Of a DNA stretch of 64,000 bases, positions 56,360-64,000 are shown piece by piece. The stretch lies in the NCBI GenBank assembly GCA_018499985.2, contig JAHBAT020000003.1, positions 1 through 64,000 of the forward strand. The letters run 5' to 3'. The notes below the pieces were generated by a model that worked only from the letters and a program-made list of their open reading frames with translations, was not told where the DNA came from and ran no database searches. Each line of letters starts with the position of its first letter. Positions within the stretch are counted from its first letter, which is position 1. The translations under genes and the position numbers were made by a program. The stretch comes from Candidatus Moraniibacteriota bacterium. GTDB lineage: Bacteria; Patescibacteriota; Minisyncoccia; Moranbacterales; UBA1568.

Positions 56360-56592
56360 TCAACTTGAAAAAGGTTGAAGATATTCAAAAACGTTCCTTT
56401 TTATCTGTAGGCAATTTGGGAACTTCTATCTTTTGTTCTCAAAATCGGGACTTGTTGCCAAGATCTGGGTAGGGGGGTTTCGGCTCTGCTATTCCTCGAC
56501 ACCTGTCCTTTCTTCGGGCTCCTATGCTTGAGGATTTGTCTGCAGTTTAAAATGAAGGTTACAAAAACTCCTCTTACGAGGAGTTTTTATTT
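56360..56592 (+). ncRNA. Stand-alone structured non-coding RNA, family unknown
   Basis: Own consensus promoter, closing helix (ccttttta-tctgtag with ctgcagtttaaaatgaagg), GGCAA-TTTGGGAAC...GTTCTCAAA...TTGCC arm, strong terminator, no convincing ORF. Confidence 0.65.
56564..56592 (+). terminator. Intrinsic terminator (probably bidirectional)
   Basis: aaaactcctc-ttac-gaggagtttttatttt. Confidence 0.8.
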
Positions 56593-58343
56593 TATTCTTT
56601 AGAGGACGCTTCCTTAAAAGAAGGATCACTGAGGATGTCTTCGTAGAGATCTTCTAGAGCTTCATCTCTACCGGTAGTGCGCCAGACCTCTTGGAACGTA
56701 GTAATACCTTCAACTACTTTGAGGATACCATCCTGATTCATAGTGAGCATGCCTTCTTTGATGGCTGCTTCACGAATTTCATTCTCAGTAGCAAAGTTGT
56801 CAATAATTTTGGCAATACCATCTGTCACAGGAAAGATCTCGAAGATTCCTTGGCGACCACGATACCCAGAAAAGTGACATTCAGCACAACCGACTGGCTT
56901 GTAGAGGGTTTCTATAGTTTTTGGTACATGAATACCTGTATTAAGAGGAATAGTAGCAAGAATTTTTTGAAGGGCGGCTATGGTTTTTGGCGCAGGAGTG
57001 TAAGCCTCACGACATTTTTTACAAAGAACACGAACAAGACGTTGGCCAATAAAAATATTGACAGCACTTCCAATAAGAGAACCTTTGATACCAAGCTCAC
57101 CGAGACGTACGATGGAGGCTGGAGCATCATTGGTGTGAAGGGTAGTGAACACGAGGTGTCCTGTAAGTGCTGCGTTTACTGCTACTTCAGCCGTTTCTTC
57201 ATCTCGTATTTCTCCCACAAGAATAACATCAGGATCCTGACGGACAATAGCGCGTAGGGCTTGGCCAAAACCATATGAGTCGTCATTGTTTACAGCGGTC
57301 TGCACAACCCCAGGAAGAATGTATTCGATAGGATCTTCCACGGTAATAATTTTGACTGAAGACTCATTAATCTCACGAATCAAGCTGTAGAGCGTGGTAG
57401 TTTTACCGGAGCCTGTTGGCCCGGTATTCACAATCATACCGTGAGGTTTTTTGATTTGACGCTTAATTTCGAGAAGAGCTTCGCCTCGAAGACCCAGCGT
57501 TTCAAGTGGTACATCTGCTTCAGAACTATTAAGAAGACGCATGTTGATGGTCTCACCCTGGTTGGTAGGGATGATGCTGACACGGATATCGATACGCTCA
57601 TCATCTTTCATAATAAAAAAGCTACCATCTTGAGCCCTGGCAGTGGCATTGAGCTTCATCTTGGCAAGCATTTTTACACGAGAAAGAGTAAGGTGATAGA
57701 CATCTGATGGGATATGAGCGATGTCTTCTAAGAGTCCATCGATACGGTAACGTAGGCGGACTTCGCCAGCCTCCGGTTCGATATGTATATCACTGGTATG
57801 AAGATGGTTGGCTCCAGCCAAAATAATCTCGAGCACCTTGGTAGTCGGAAGATTAGCAAGATTATTTTTAAGCGAAAGAAGGTCATCAAACTCTTTACCA
57901 AAAGTGGCAAGGTCTTCCTTTGAAAGACTCACCTTCATTTGATCAAGGTGTTCGATGAAGGGTTTTTTAGTATACTCTTCCCAAGCGCGTTCTAGAGAAG
58001 CGCTTGATATAAGATAGAATTTTATTTCTTGCTCACGCTCTTTGGCATAGGTGAGGAGTTTTTCTTTGATGGAGGCATCGGTTTGAGTTAGTCCGATACG
58101 GTAGATGCCGCGCTCTTTTTGAAAAAGGACAGAGAGGGTTTCTCTGGCAAGGTCTTCCGGAAACGAGCGGACATGATCTCCATCAACCGGAAAAAGAGAG
58201 AGGTCGATATAAGGGAGGCCTTGAGAGTGAGCGAGACGCTCGACCTCGCTTTCGCGAGAAGAAATATCGATTTTTTGCAAAAAATCACCGACACCTTCTT
58301 TTGTGCTATCAGCGGATTCTGATTGTCTAACTACTTTGACCAT
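56592..58343 (-). CDS. pilB: Type IV pilus assembly / type II secretion ATPase (PilB/GspE)
   Basis: NTGPTGSGKTTTLYSLIREIN, IITVEDPIEY, AIVRQDPDVILVGEIRDEETAEVAVNAALTGHLVFTTLHTNDA. Confidence 0.95.
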   Translation of the reverse strand: MVKVVRQSESADSTKEGVGDFLQKIDISSRESEVERLAHSQGLPYIDLSLFPVDGDHVRSFPEDLARETLSVLFQKERGIYRIGLTQTDASIKEKLLTYAKEREQEIKFYLISSASLERAWEEYTKKPFIEHLDQMKVSLSKEDLATFGKEFDDLLSLKNNLANLPTTKVLEIILAGANHLHTSDIHIEPEAGEVRLRYRIDGLLEDIAHIPSDVYHLTLSRVKMLAKMKLNATARAQDGSFFIMKDDERIDIRVSIIPTNQGETINMRLLNSSEADVPLETLGLRGEALLEIKRQIKKPHGMIVNTGPTGSGKTTTLYSLIREINESSVKIITVEDPIEYILPGVVQTAVNNDDSYGFGQALRAIVRQDPDVILVGEIRDEETAEVAVNAALTGHLVFTTLHTNDAPASIVRLGELGIKGSLIGSAVNIFIGQRLVRVLCKKCREAYTPAPKTIAALQKILATIPLNTGIHVPKTIETLYKPVGCAECHFSGYRGRQGIFEIFPVTDGIAKIIDNFATENEIREAAIKEGMLTMNQDGILKVVEGITTFQEVWRTTGRDEALEDLYEDILSDPSFKEASSKE

Positions 58344-58525
58344 ACCCGGTAGTACTACTTCAACATTTTTTGCAAAATATTTTTAGGAGTAGGGTTATTT
58401 TTATTTATTTTAAAATCAATTCAATACAACAAACCTAAATCCTTAGTTGAAGTTGTCCCACCGGGCATAGGTTTGTTTTCTTTCATTGTAGCGCGGGACT
58501 ACAGAGAGGACAAACCAAAGAAGAT

Positions 58526-59665
58526 TTAGAGTAATGCGACTTCAAGTTTTTCGAAAAGAATTTGCTCAGCTTCTTCAAGACTACCTGCAGGCAAAAGAAG
58601 AAGAATGGTATCTCCTAGGAGGGTATGATTAGGTAAGCGTTCTAGTAAAACCTCAAAAGCCTCTCGGGAAGCACTCTTGATGAGAACTCTCACGGTAGAA
58701 GTATTCTCCGGAGAAAGGAGGGCAAAGAATTTTGCCTGAGAAGAATTAGCTTTAATTTTTTCAAGGATAAGCGGCAAGTCATCTATCTCTGCACGAGCAT
58801 GGACGATATCTTCTGTAGTTACCAAAGACCACACCAGGTCAAGTTTAGGAGCTGATTTGATTTGAGCCATCGCTTTGCCCCAAAGTTTGATAAGGTGAAG
58901 GGGCTGGGTTTTGTAGAGTGAGCGAATGATGCGTTGTTGATCAGCACCCATTTGCATCAAGACAGAGGCGAGCTGAAGAGACTTGGGAGTAGTATTTTTT
59001 CTTTGAAAACTGTCTGTAGCAGCTATGATGCCTGTTAGGAGAGGGAGTGCCATCACGTCTGGCAGAGCTCCGGTTTTAGAAGCCAGGAAGAGATCGGCTA
59101 CTATTTCAGCTAATGAAGAAGCTTTGAGATCAATAGCATTGAACTGTCCAAAATTTTCATTAGCGGGTTGATTATCTATATTGACCACTGGCATTTCATA
59201 AAAAATATCGGGGTCATTTTCATAGATTTTGCCACAGCGCTCTTTGTCAGATGCGCCGAGGACAATAGCAAGGTCAAAAATGAATTGAGCTGGGATAAAA
59301 GAAAAATCACGAGGATCAATAGTGCCTTTTTCTGGAGTAAGATAGATGCGAAATTCTTTCGGTAGTCGTTCCGAAGTGATATTGACGATGTTATTGTACT
59401 CAGTATTGAAAGCTAGTACGAAATCACGCGAAGCAGTAATAGACTCCCTGATATTGGTAGGTCTCTCAAGAATAGAAAGACTTTCTAAGTCTCTTAAGAG
59501 GGTGTCTCCAGCGAGAGTGGCCTTCTTGCCAATTTTTTCAAAGAAAAGAGCCAAAGCCACAGCTGTAGATACAGCATCAAGTGAGGCATGCGGCGTGACG
59601 ATAATAAGGGGATGAGAGGCTTTTTGGAGGAGCTCTTCAAATTGTTGGGCAAGATTTAGGGACAT
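58526..59665 (-). CDS. DHH-phosphoesterase-fold protein with degenerate catalytic motifs
   Basis: HASLDAVSTAVALALFF, VVNIDNQPANENFGQFNAID in place of canonical DHH. Confidence 0.75.
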   Translation of the reverse strand: MSLNLAQQFEELLQKASHPLIIVTPHASLDAVSTAVALALFFEKIGKKATLAGDTLLRDLESLSILERPTNIRESITASRDFVLAFNTEYNNIVNITSERLPKEFRIYLTPEKGTIDPRDFSFIPAQFIFDLAIVLGASDKERCGKIYENDPDIFYEMPVVNIDNQPANENFGQFNAIDLKASSLAEIVADLFLASKTGALPDVMALPLLTGIIAATDSFQRKNTTPKSLQLASVLMQMGADQQRIIRSLYKTQPLHLIKLWGKAMAQIKSAPKLDLVWSLVTTEDIVHARAEIDDLPLILEKIKANSSQAKFFALLSPENTSTVRVLIKSASREAFEVLLERLPNHTLLGDTILLLLPAGSLEEAEQILFEKLEVALL

Positions 59666-59778
59666 GGCAGAAATAATGGAATAAGATGAATAATCAAAAA
59701 TAGCAAGGAAAAAGCCTTACGTCAAGGGAAAAAATGTAAACCCTCGCCAAATCCCATGACACAGGCTAGGATAAAAAT

Positions 59779-60219
59779 ATGGAAAATCTACAGACTACAT
59801 ATAATAACGACGAAACAAAAGATTTTGGCCGAAAATTAGCCAAAACTCTTCACCCGAGCATAGCCCTGTGTCTCTCGGGAGATCTCGGTGCTGGGAAGAC
59901 TACCCTCTCACAGGGGATTCTTGAAGGCTTGGGTGCACTTCCTCCTTACACGAGTCCAACATTTGTCATTATGAAGGAATATGTACTTAGAGAAGCTACA
60001 GAGACAGGTATTAAGCGCATCTACCATGTAGATGCTTATCGAATAGAATCTAAAGATATTGAGCACCTTGGTTTTGAAGAATGGTGCAGCGATCCGAGCG
60101 GGCTTGTAATTTTGGAGTGGCCAGAGCGGATAGCTGAGCTGCTGCCACAAAAAAGAATAGACATTACTTTGACGCAAAAGGGGGAAATGGAAAGAGAAAT
60201 AGTAGTCACAAAGAAATAG
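59779..60219 (+). CDS. tsaE: tRNA threonylcarbamoyladenosine biosynthesis protein TsaE
   Basis: CLSGDLGAGKTTLSQGI, YTSPTFVIMKEY, YHVDAYRIE. Confidence 0.95.
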   Translation: MENLQTTYNNDETKDFGRKLAKTLHPSIALCLSGDLGAGKTTLSQGILEGLGALPPYTSPTFVIMKEYVLREATETGIKRIYHVDAYRIESKDIEHLGFEEWCSDPSGLVILEWPERIAELLPQKRIDITLTQKGEMEREIVVTKK

Positions 60220-60231
60220 ACTTAACTATAA

Positions 60232-60274
60232 AAAGAGCCGCCCGAATCGTAGTTACGATGGGCGGCTTTTTTGT
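60232..60274 (+). terminator. Intrinsic terminator after tsaE
   Basis: agccgcccgaatcgtagttacgatgggcggcttttttg. Confidence 0.8.
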
Positions 60275-60291
60275 GGGCACGTTGGCCCGGA

Positions 60292-60495
60292 TTATTTCTT
60301 CTTGCTTTTCTTCGGGATGAGGCTCCGAAACATATGCCGGATGGCATAGAGGCAGACCCCAATCATGACGAGAGAAACAGCAACGGAGCTGTTGATCTTC
60401 ATCACAATGAAGAAAGTGATGGCGATCTTGACCCAGAGGGGAAATCCCCAGAAGGTCTTCCAAAGCCATGTAAGAAATTTTTTAAAGGACTGCAT
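60292..60495 (-). CDS. Small membrane protein, uncharacterised
   Basis: AAGGGGGAATATC-ATG, own TTGACT-N17-TATAAT promoter, about two TM, basic tail KKSKKK. Confidence 0.65.
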   Translation of the reverse strand: MQSFKKFLTWLWKTFWGFPLWVKIAITFFIVMKINSSVAVSLVMIGVCLYAIRHMFRSLIPKKSKKK

Positions 60496-60680
60496 GATAT
60501 TCCCCCTTGGAATTTTGTGACGATGATAGGATTACCACCTTGACTTTATATTATACACCTTTTTACTATAAAAGTCAATATTAAAAAGGCTTATCTAAAG
60601 CGTCCACATGCAAATAAACGCTTTAGATAAAACTTTTAATGCTCTATGAAAATCCGAAAAAAATCAGAGTCTCAATTGAG

Positions 60681-60712
60681 GGCAGAAGCGAATATAATAA
60701 AACGCTTCTGCC
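60681..60712 (-). repeat. Hairpin repeat copy 1
   Basis: ggcagaagcg-N12-cgcttctgcc. Confidence 0.7.
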
Positions 60713-60725
60713 AAGGTGCGTGGAA

Positions 60726-60824
60726 TTAGCTTTCCCGCGGCTTCTTGGGAGGTTTTTTCTTTTCCTCCTCCTTTACCGTAAACGGTTTGCCGCGACCTAC
60801 GGATCCACTGTTGGATGCTGCCAT
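60726..60824 (-). CDS. Small basic ORF (32 aa) MAASNSGSVGRGKPFTVKEEEKKKPPKKPRES
   Basis: AGAGGGAG Shine-Dalgarno-like 6-7 nt before ATG; too short for the ORF track. Confidence 0.5.
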   Translation of the reverse strand: MAASNSGSVGRGKPFTVKEEEKKKPPKKPRES

Positions 60825-60877
60825 ATTTCTTACTCCCTCTTAAGAATCCACTACATGGTGTAATGAATTCAGTTGAG

Positions 60878-60904
60878 GGGAGAAGCATACAGAGATGCTT
60901 TCCC
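60878..60904 (-). repeat. Hairpin repeat copy 2
   Basis: gggagaagcat...atgctttccc with one-base bulge. Confidence 0.6.
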
Positions 60905-60987
60905 GGAAGTGACTATTGGTTCGGGTTGTCACGTTCCCCGGAGCTTCTATTCTGTTGCCAGGTCGAAACTCAAACACCCCGCCCATA

Positions 60988-61095
60988 CTAGAGAAGATCT
61001 CGTAGTATGATCCACAGTCCGAGGACTGTGGATGCTACCTTTATCGCACCATAGGCGCGACACAGATAGCGACAGATACGACGAAGGCGCATCAT
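60988..61095 (-). CDS. Small ORF (35 aa) MMRLRRICRYLCRAYGAIKVASTVLGLWIILRDLL
   Basis: TATACT -10-like hexamer upstream; hydrophobic C-terminus; no clear Shine-Dalgarno. Confidence 0.35.
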   Translation of the reverse strand: MMRLRRICRYLCRAYGAIKVASTVLGLWIILRDLL

Positions 61096-61215
61096 TTTTT
61101 TCTAAGCGGTACAGTATACCACTAGATAGACACTGACTTTTTATGTGGAATAGGCCTCCTTTTCTAAAGAACAAATCCTCTATAAGCCTTCAATCAATTT
61201 GAAAACTTAATAGAG

Positions 61216-61247
61216 GGCAGAAGTGAATACGATGAGACGTTTCTGCC
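61216..61247 (-). repeat. Hairpin repeat copy 3
   Basis: ggcagaagtg-N12-cgtttctgcc; pairing kept through G-U wobbles relative to copy 1. Confidence 0.7.
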
Positions 61248-61258
61248 AAGTTTAGGAG

Positions 61259-61516
61259 CTAGGGCTCTATGCCCTGGTCCCAGATATCCTCGGGATCCTT
61301 TTCGATACTTTCGATTTGGACCTCCGAAAATATTTTGTAGGTGGTGAATGACTGGAACATCGGGTAGTCACTCGTGAGCCTTACCTGAGCATCTCGAGTG
61401 ATACGCTCTCTCGTCCAAGTCAGCGCTTCTTCGGGAGAAGCAAACTCTTTATCAAAGAGTCCGTACTCGAATCCACCAAAGAATACGTCTGCCTTTTTTG
61501 AAATAACTAGATACAT
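61259..61516 (-). CDS. Uncharacterised small protein (MYLVISKKADVFFGGFEYGLFDKE...)
   Basis: GGGGGTTACC-ATG at 61516, TTGACT-N17-TATACT upstream. Confidence 0.6.
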   Translation of the reverse strand: MYLVISKKADVFFGGFEYGLFDKEFASPEEALTWTRERITRDAQVRLTSDYPMFQSFTTYKIFSEVQIESIEKDPEDIWDQGIEP

Positions 61517-61691
61517 GGTAACCCCCTGTTTGTGGAAAGAATTTTTGTGAGTCATTTCGTAACTCAACAGCACAGTATACCCTTTCTGTGACAAAGAGTC
61601 AATAATAGTGTCTAGTATATATTTAAAATATATCTATAAAAAACTTTAAATAAAGCATAAATATTATAATATATAATATTCATCAAAAATA

Positions 61692-61720
61692 TTGACTAAA
61701 TATAGAAAAGAGAATATAAT
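61692..61720 (+). promoter_or_regulatory. TTGACT-N17-TATAAT promoter of the trmB-like gene
   Basis: Exact positions read; -10 ends 7 nt before ATG. Confidence 0.8.
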
Positions 61721-61727
61721 AAAGCTT

Positions 61728-62462
61728 ATGAACACAGAAGAAGCACTCAAAACTCTCGGGCTTAATGATAAACAAGTAGCTGTCTATCTTGCTCTTTTAC
61801 AGCTAGGTCAATCTACTGCTTATCGAGTAGCTACGAAGAGTGGTCTCAAAAAACCTACTACGTACGTGATACTTGATGAGTTAATAGAAAAGGGTTTAGT
61901 GTTCAGGGTGCCTCAGATGAAGACACAGCACTATGTTGCTAGGACCCCTGAAGAAGCCTTTGCTCGAGCTTCGCATGAACTTTCTCAAGCAAGGGCTCTT
62001 CTGCCTGAGATTTTGGCTATGGCCAAAGGCAAGAAAAATAAAGTCAGCGCCTTATATTTTGAAGGCGTAGAAGGCATGAAACAGATGCTTGAATATAGAT
62101 TTAAGGAACATGCAGGCGAGGAAATGCTTGGTTTTTGGGCTACGGATAAGAATGCTTCACCAGAACTGACAGAATATTTTAAGGAAGAATATCCCAAAAA
62201 AATGCAGCGTCACAGTATTCGGATGAGAGGCTTGGCTCCGGCCGATGAACAGCTGGAGATTTATCGAAAGACCGACCAAGCCTATGGGAGAAATATCAAA
62301 CAAATTTCTACGAAAGATTACTCATCAGAAGTAGCTATTACAGTGACGGGTGATTTAGTTCGAATCGAGGATTATAAAAATCTACAGGGAATGGCTATAG
62401 AAAATGAGGATGTAGCCAGAGCACTTCGACAGATATTTGAAATGGTGTGGCGTAAGTACTAG
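61728..62462 (+). CDS. TrmB-family transcriptional regulator
   Basis: ALKTLGLNDKQVAVYLALLQLGQSTAYRVATKSGLKKPTTYVILDELIEKGLV winged helix. Confidence 0.9.
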   Translation: MNTEEALKTLGLNDKQVAVYLALLQLGQSTAYRVATKSGLKKPTTYVILDELIEKGLVFRVPQMKTQHYVARTPEEAFARASHELSQARALLPEILAMAKGKKNKVSALYFEGVEGMKQMLEYRFKEHAGEEMLGFWATDKNASPELTEYFKEEYPKKMQRHSIRMRGLAPADEQLEIYRKTDQAYGRNIKQISTKDYSSEVAITVTGDLVRIEDYKNLQGMAIENEDVARALRQIFEMVWRKY

Positions 62463-62499
62463 TTTTGTTTTATTAAAGCCAAAAGAGTATAATACAGGT

Positions 62500-64000
62500 A
62501 TGAAAAACAAGCCAAAAACAGTTATATTGCTTGATGGAAACGCTATTCTTCATCGTGCTTATCATGGCTTACCACCACTTACAACCAAGACGGGCGAAAC
62601 CGTACATGCGGTCTATGGCTTCGCTTTGACGTTATTTTCTGTCATTGAAAAATTTAATCCAGAAAACATCATAGCTACCTTTGATCTTCCGGGCGGAACT
62701 TTTCGTGATGAGCTTTATGAAGAATATAAGTCTCATCGTGAAGCAGCTCCGGATGACCTCTATTCTCAGATTCCAATTATCAAGGAAATGGTAGAGGCTT
62801 TTGGTATCCCTATTTATGAAAAGGAAGGTTTTGAGGCAGATGATTTGGTAGGCACGCTTTCAGTTCAGGCTAAGAGTAAGGGCTATGATGTGATTATTGT
62901 GACTGGAGATACCGATACTCTACAGCTCGTAGATGAACAGGTGAAGGTATTTACGATGCGAAAGAGCATCAAAGATACTGTGCTTTATGGCCCAGCTGAG
63001 GTAGAGGCTAAGTATGGTTTTCTTCCATCGCAACTGATTGAGTACAAGGGTTTGGCTGGAGACAGTTCGGATAATATTCCAGGCGTAAAGGGGGTGGGTG
63101 CCAAGACGGCTACAGCGATGATTCAAAAGTACGGCAATATCGAAAGTATCTATAGTCACCTTGGCGATTTTAAGGGGAAGCTTTTGGAAAACCTTGAGCG
63201 AGACAAGGAGCAAGCTTTCCTTTCTCGCATTCTTGGAACTATCAAAACAGATGTGGATATAAAGCTTGATGAAGAGGCGATGAAAATTCATGACTATGAC
63301 CGTCCTCGTGCAGAGACCTTCCTTCGTGAGTATGAGTTCTATAGTCTCCTTAAGCGTCTTCCAGGAGAAATCGCTATCAGTCATGAGGAAGAGGTAAAAA
63401 AAGTGACCAAAAAAAGAAAAGTCAAAAATATCAAGACAGCCGACGAGGCTTTGATACTCGAAGATTTTTCTGGAACCAAAATTGCTTGTGAGATTGAGAC
63501 AAGCGAAGACTCTTTGTTTGGTCCAAGTTTAGTGGCACTAGAAATGTGCACCGAAAAAAAGGAGGTGTATCGAATAGAGATAAATACTGAGACAAAATCT
63601 TCTCTCCAAAAATTCTTTGCCGATACTACTATCCAAACAGGCTGGTATGATCTCAAGCGCGCTCTGCATGCTTTAGGGAAAGAAGAGATAGTGATTACTA
63701 ACGGAGTCTTCGATATTACTCTTGCCCTCTATATGGTGGAGGTCTCTACAGATGGCACTCTCGTAGGAGCTGGCGAAGCGGTACTACATGAAACAAAAGA
63801 AAGTAAGAGTGAGCTTGTAGCAGAGCTTTGGAAAAACCTGGAGAGTAAACTTGATGAAGTGAGCAGTAATCAAGATAAGACAAAAAGCATCCGCACGGTT
63901 TTTGATGGTATAGAAATGCCGCTTATCAAGGTGCTTTATGTCATGGAAAAGCGCGGAATTATTCTTAATCAGAAAAGCTTTGCGAGTATGTCTGCTCGTC
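62500..64000 (+). CDS. polA: DNA polymerase I, N-terminal part (runs off window)
   Basis: VILLDGNAILHRAYHGLPPLTTKTGETVHAVYGF, FEADDLVGTLS, GDSSDNIPGVKGVGAKTA; 3'-5' exonuclease-like region follows. Confidence 0.97.
   Translation, partial: MKNKPKTVILLDGNAILHRAYHGLPPLTTKTGETVHAVYGFALTLFSVIEKFNPENIIATFDLPGGTFRDELYEEYKSHREAAPDDLYSQIPIIKEMVEAFGIPIYEKEGFEADDLVGTLSVQAKSKGYDVIIVTGDTDTLQLVDEQVKVFTMRKSIKDTVLYGPAEVEAKYGFLPSQLIEYKGLAGDSSDNIPGVKGVGAKTATAMIQKYGNIESIYSHLGDFKGKLLENLERDKEQAFLSRILGTIKTDVDIKLDEEAMKIHDYDRPRAETFLREYEFYSLLKRLPGEIAISHEEEVKKVTKKRKVKNIKTADEALILEDFSGTKIACEIETSEDSLFGPSLVALEMCTEKKEVYRIEINTETKSSLQKFFADTTIQTGWYDLKRALHALGKEEIVITNGVFDITLALYMVEVSTDGTLVGAGEAVLHETKESKSELVAELWKNLESKLDEVSSNQDKTKSIRTVFDGIEMPLIKVLYVMEKRGIILNQKSFASMSAR

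Noticed and set aside
56360-56592. Firm 6S RNA assignment
   Set aside because: Multi-arm folding read by eye does not show the simple long hairpin with central bubble; left as unknown family
61014-61033. CCACAGTCCGAGGACTGTGG palindrome as a regulatory site
   Set aside because: Single occurrence inside a small candidate ORF; no supporting context

Overview
This is a gene-dense, moderately AT-rich bacterial chromosome segment. Gene content and style suggest a Candidate Phyla Radiation (Patescibacteria) genome, but that placement is inference. It spans the dnaA-dnaN origin neighbourhood (rpmH-rnpA-yidC-jag / dnaA-dnaN-DciA-like). Housekeeping genes include uvrD (partial), rsmA, lspA, pnp, rpsO, gyrA, an rpsA-like S1 protein, gmk, tilS, ftsH, rbfA, rplS, nrdA/nrdB, ruvB, ruvC, pilB, tsaE and polA (partial). 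There is also a polysaccharide locus (two O-antigen-ligase-like proteins, two GT2 enzymes, a flippase) and ten apparently intact tRNA genes. I saw no rRNA genes, CRISPR array, transposase or prophage. The strongest unusual signals are: (1) eight perfect 16-bp TGTTTCACGTGAAACA (parS-type) sites packed into about 1 kb inside one O-antigen-ligase-like gene, where they are translated as repeated FHVKQ/VSRET peptides in loops between transmembrane helices; (2) a 7TM / ATP-grasp+retropepsin fusion / second ATP-grasp cassette; (3) promoter-driven structured RNA candidates at about 56360-56592, 16023-16170 and 6780-7302; (4) an accessory patch of small ORFs separated by three copies of a related hairpin; (5) tRNA remnants interrupted by nested palindromes, and a tRNA-Val enclosed by an 18-bp inverted repeat; (6) conserved-family proteins with altered catalytic motifs (guanylate-kinase-like, DHH-like, DksA-like). 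All family calls come from reading the sequence; no database search was run.
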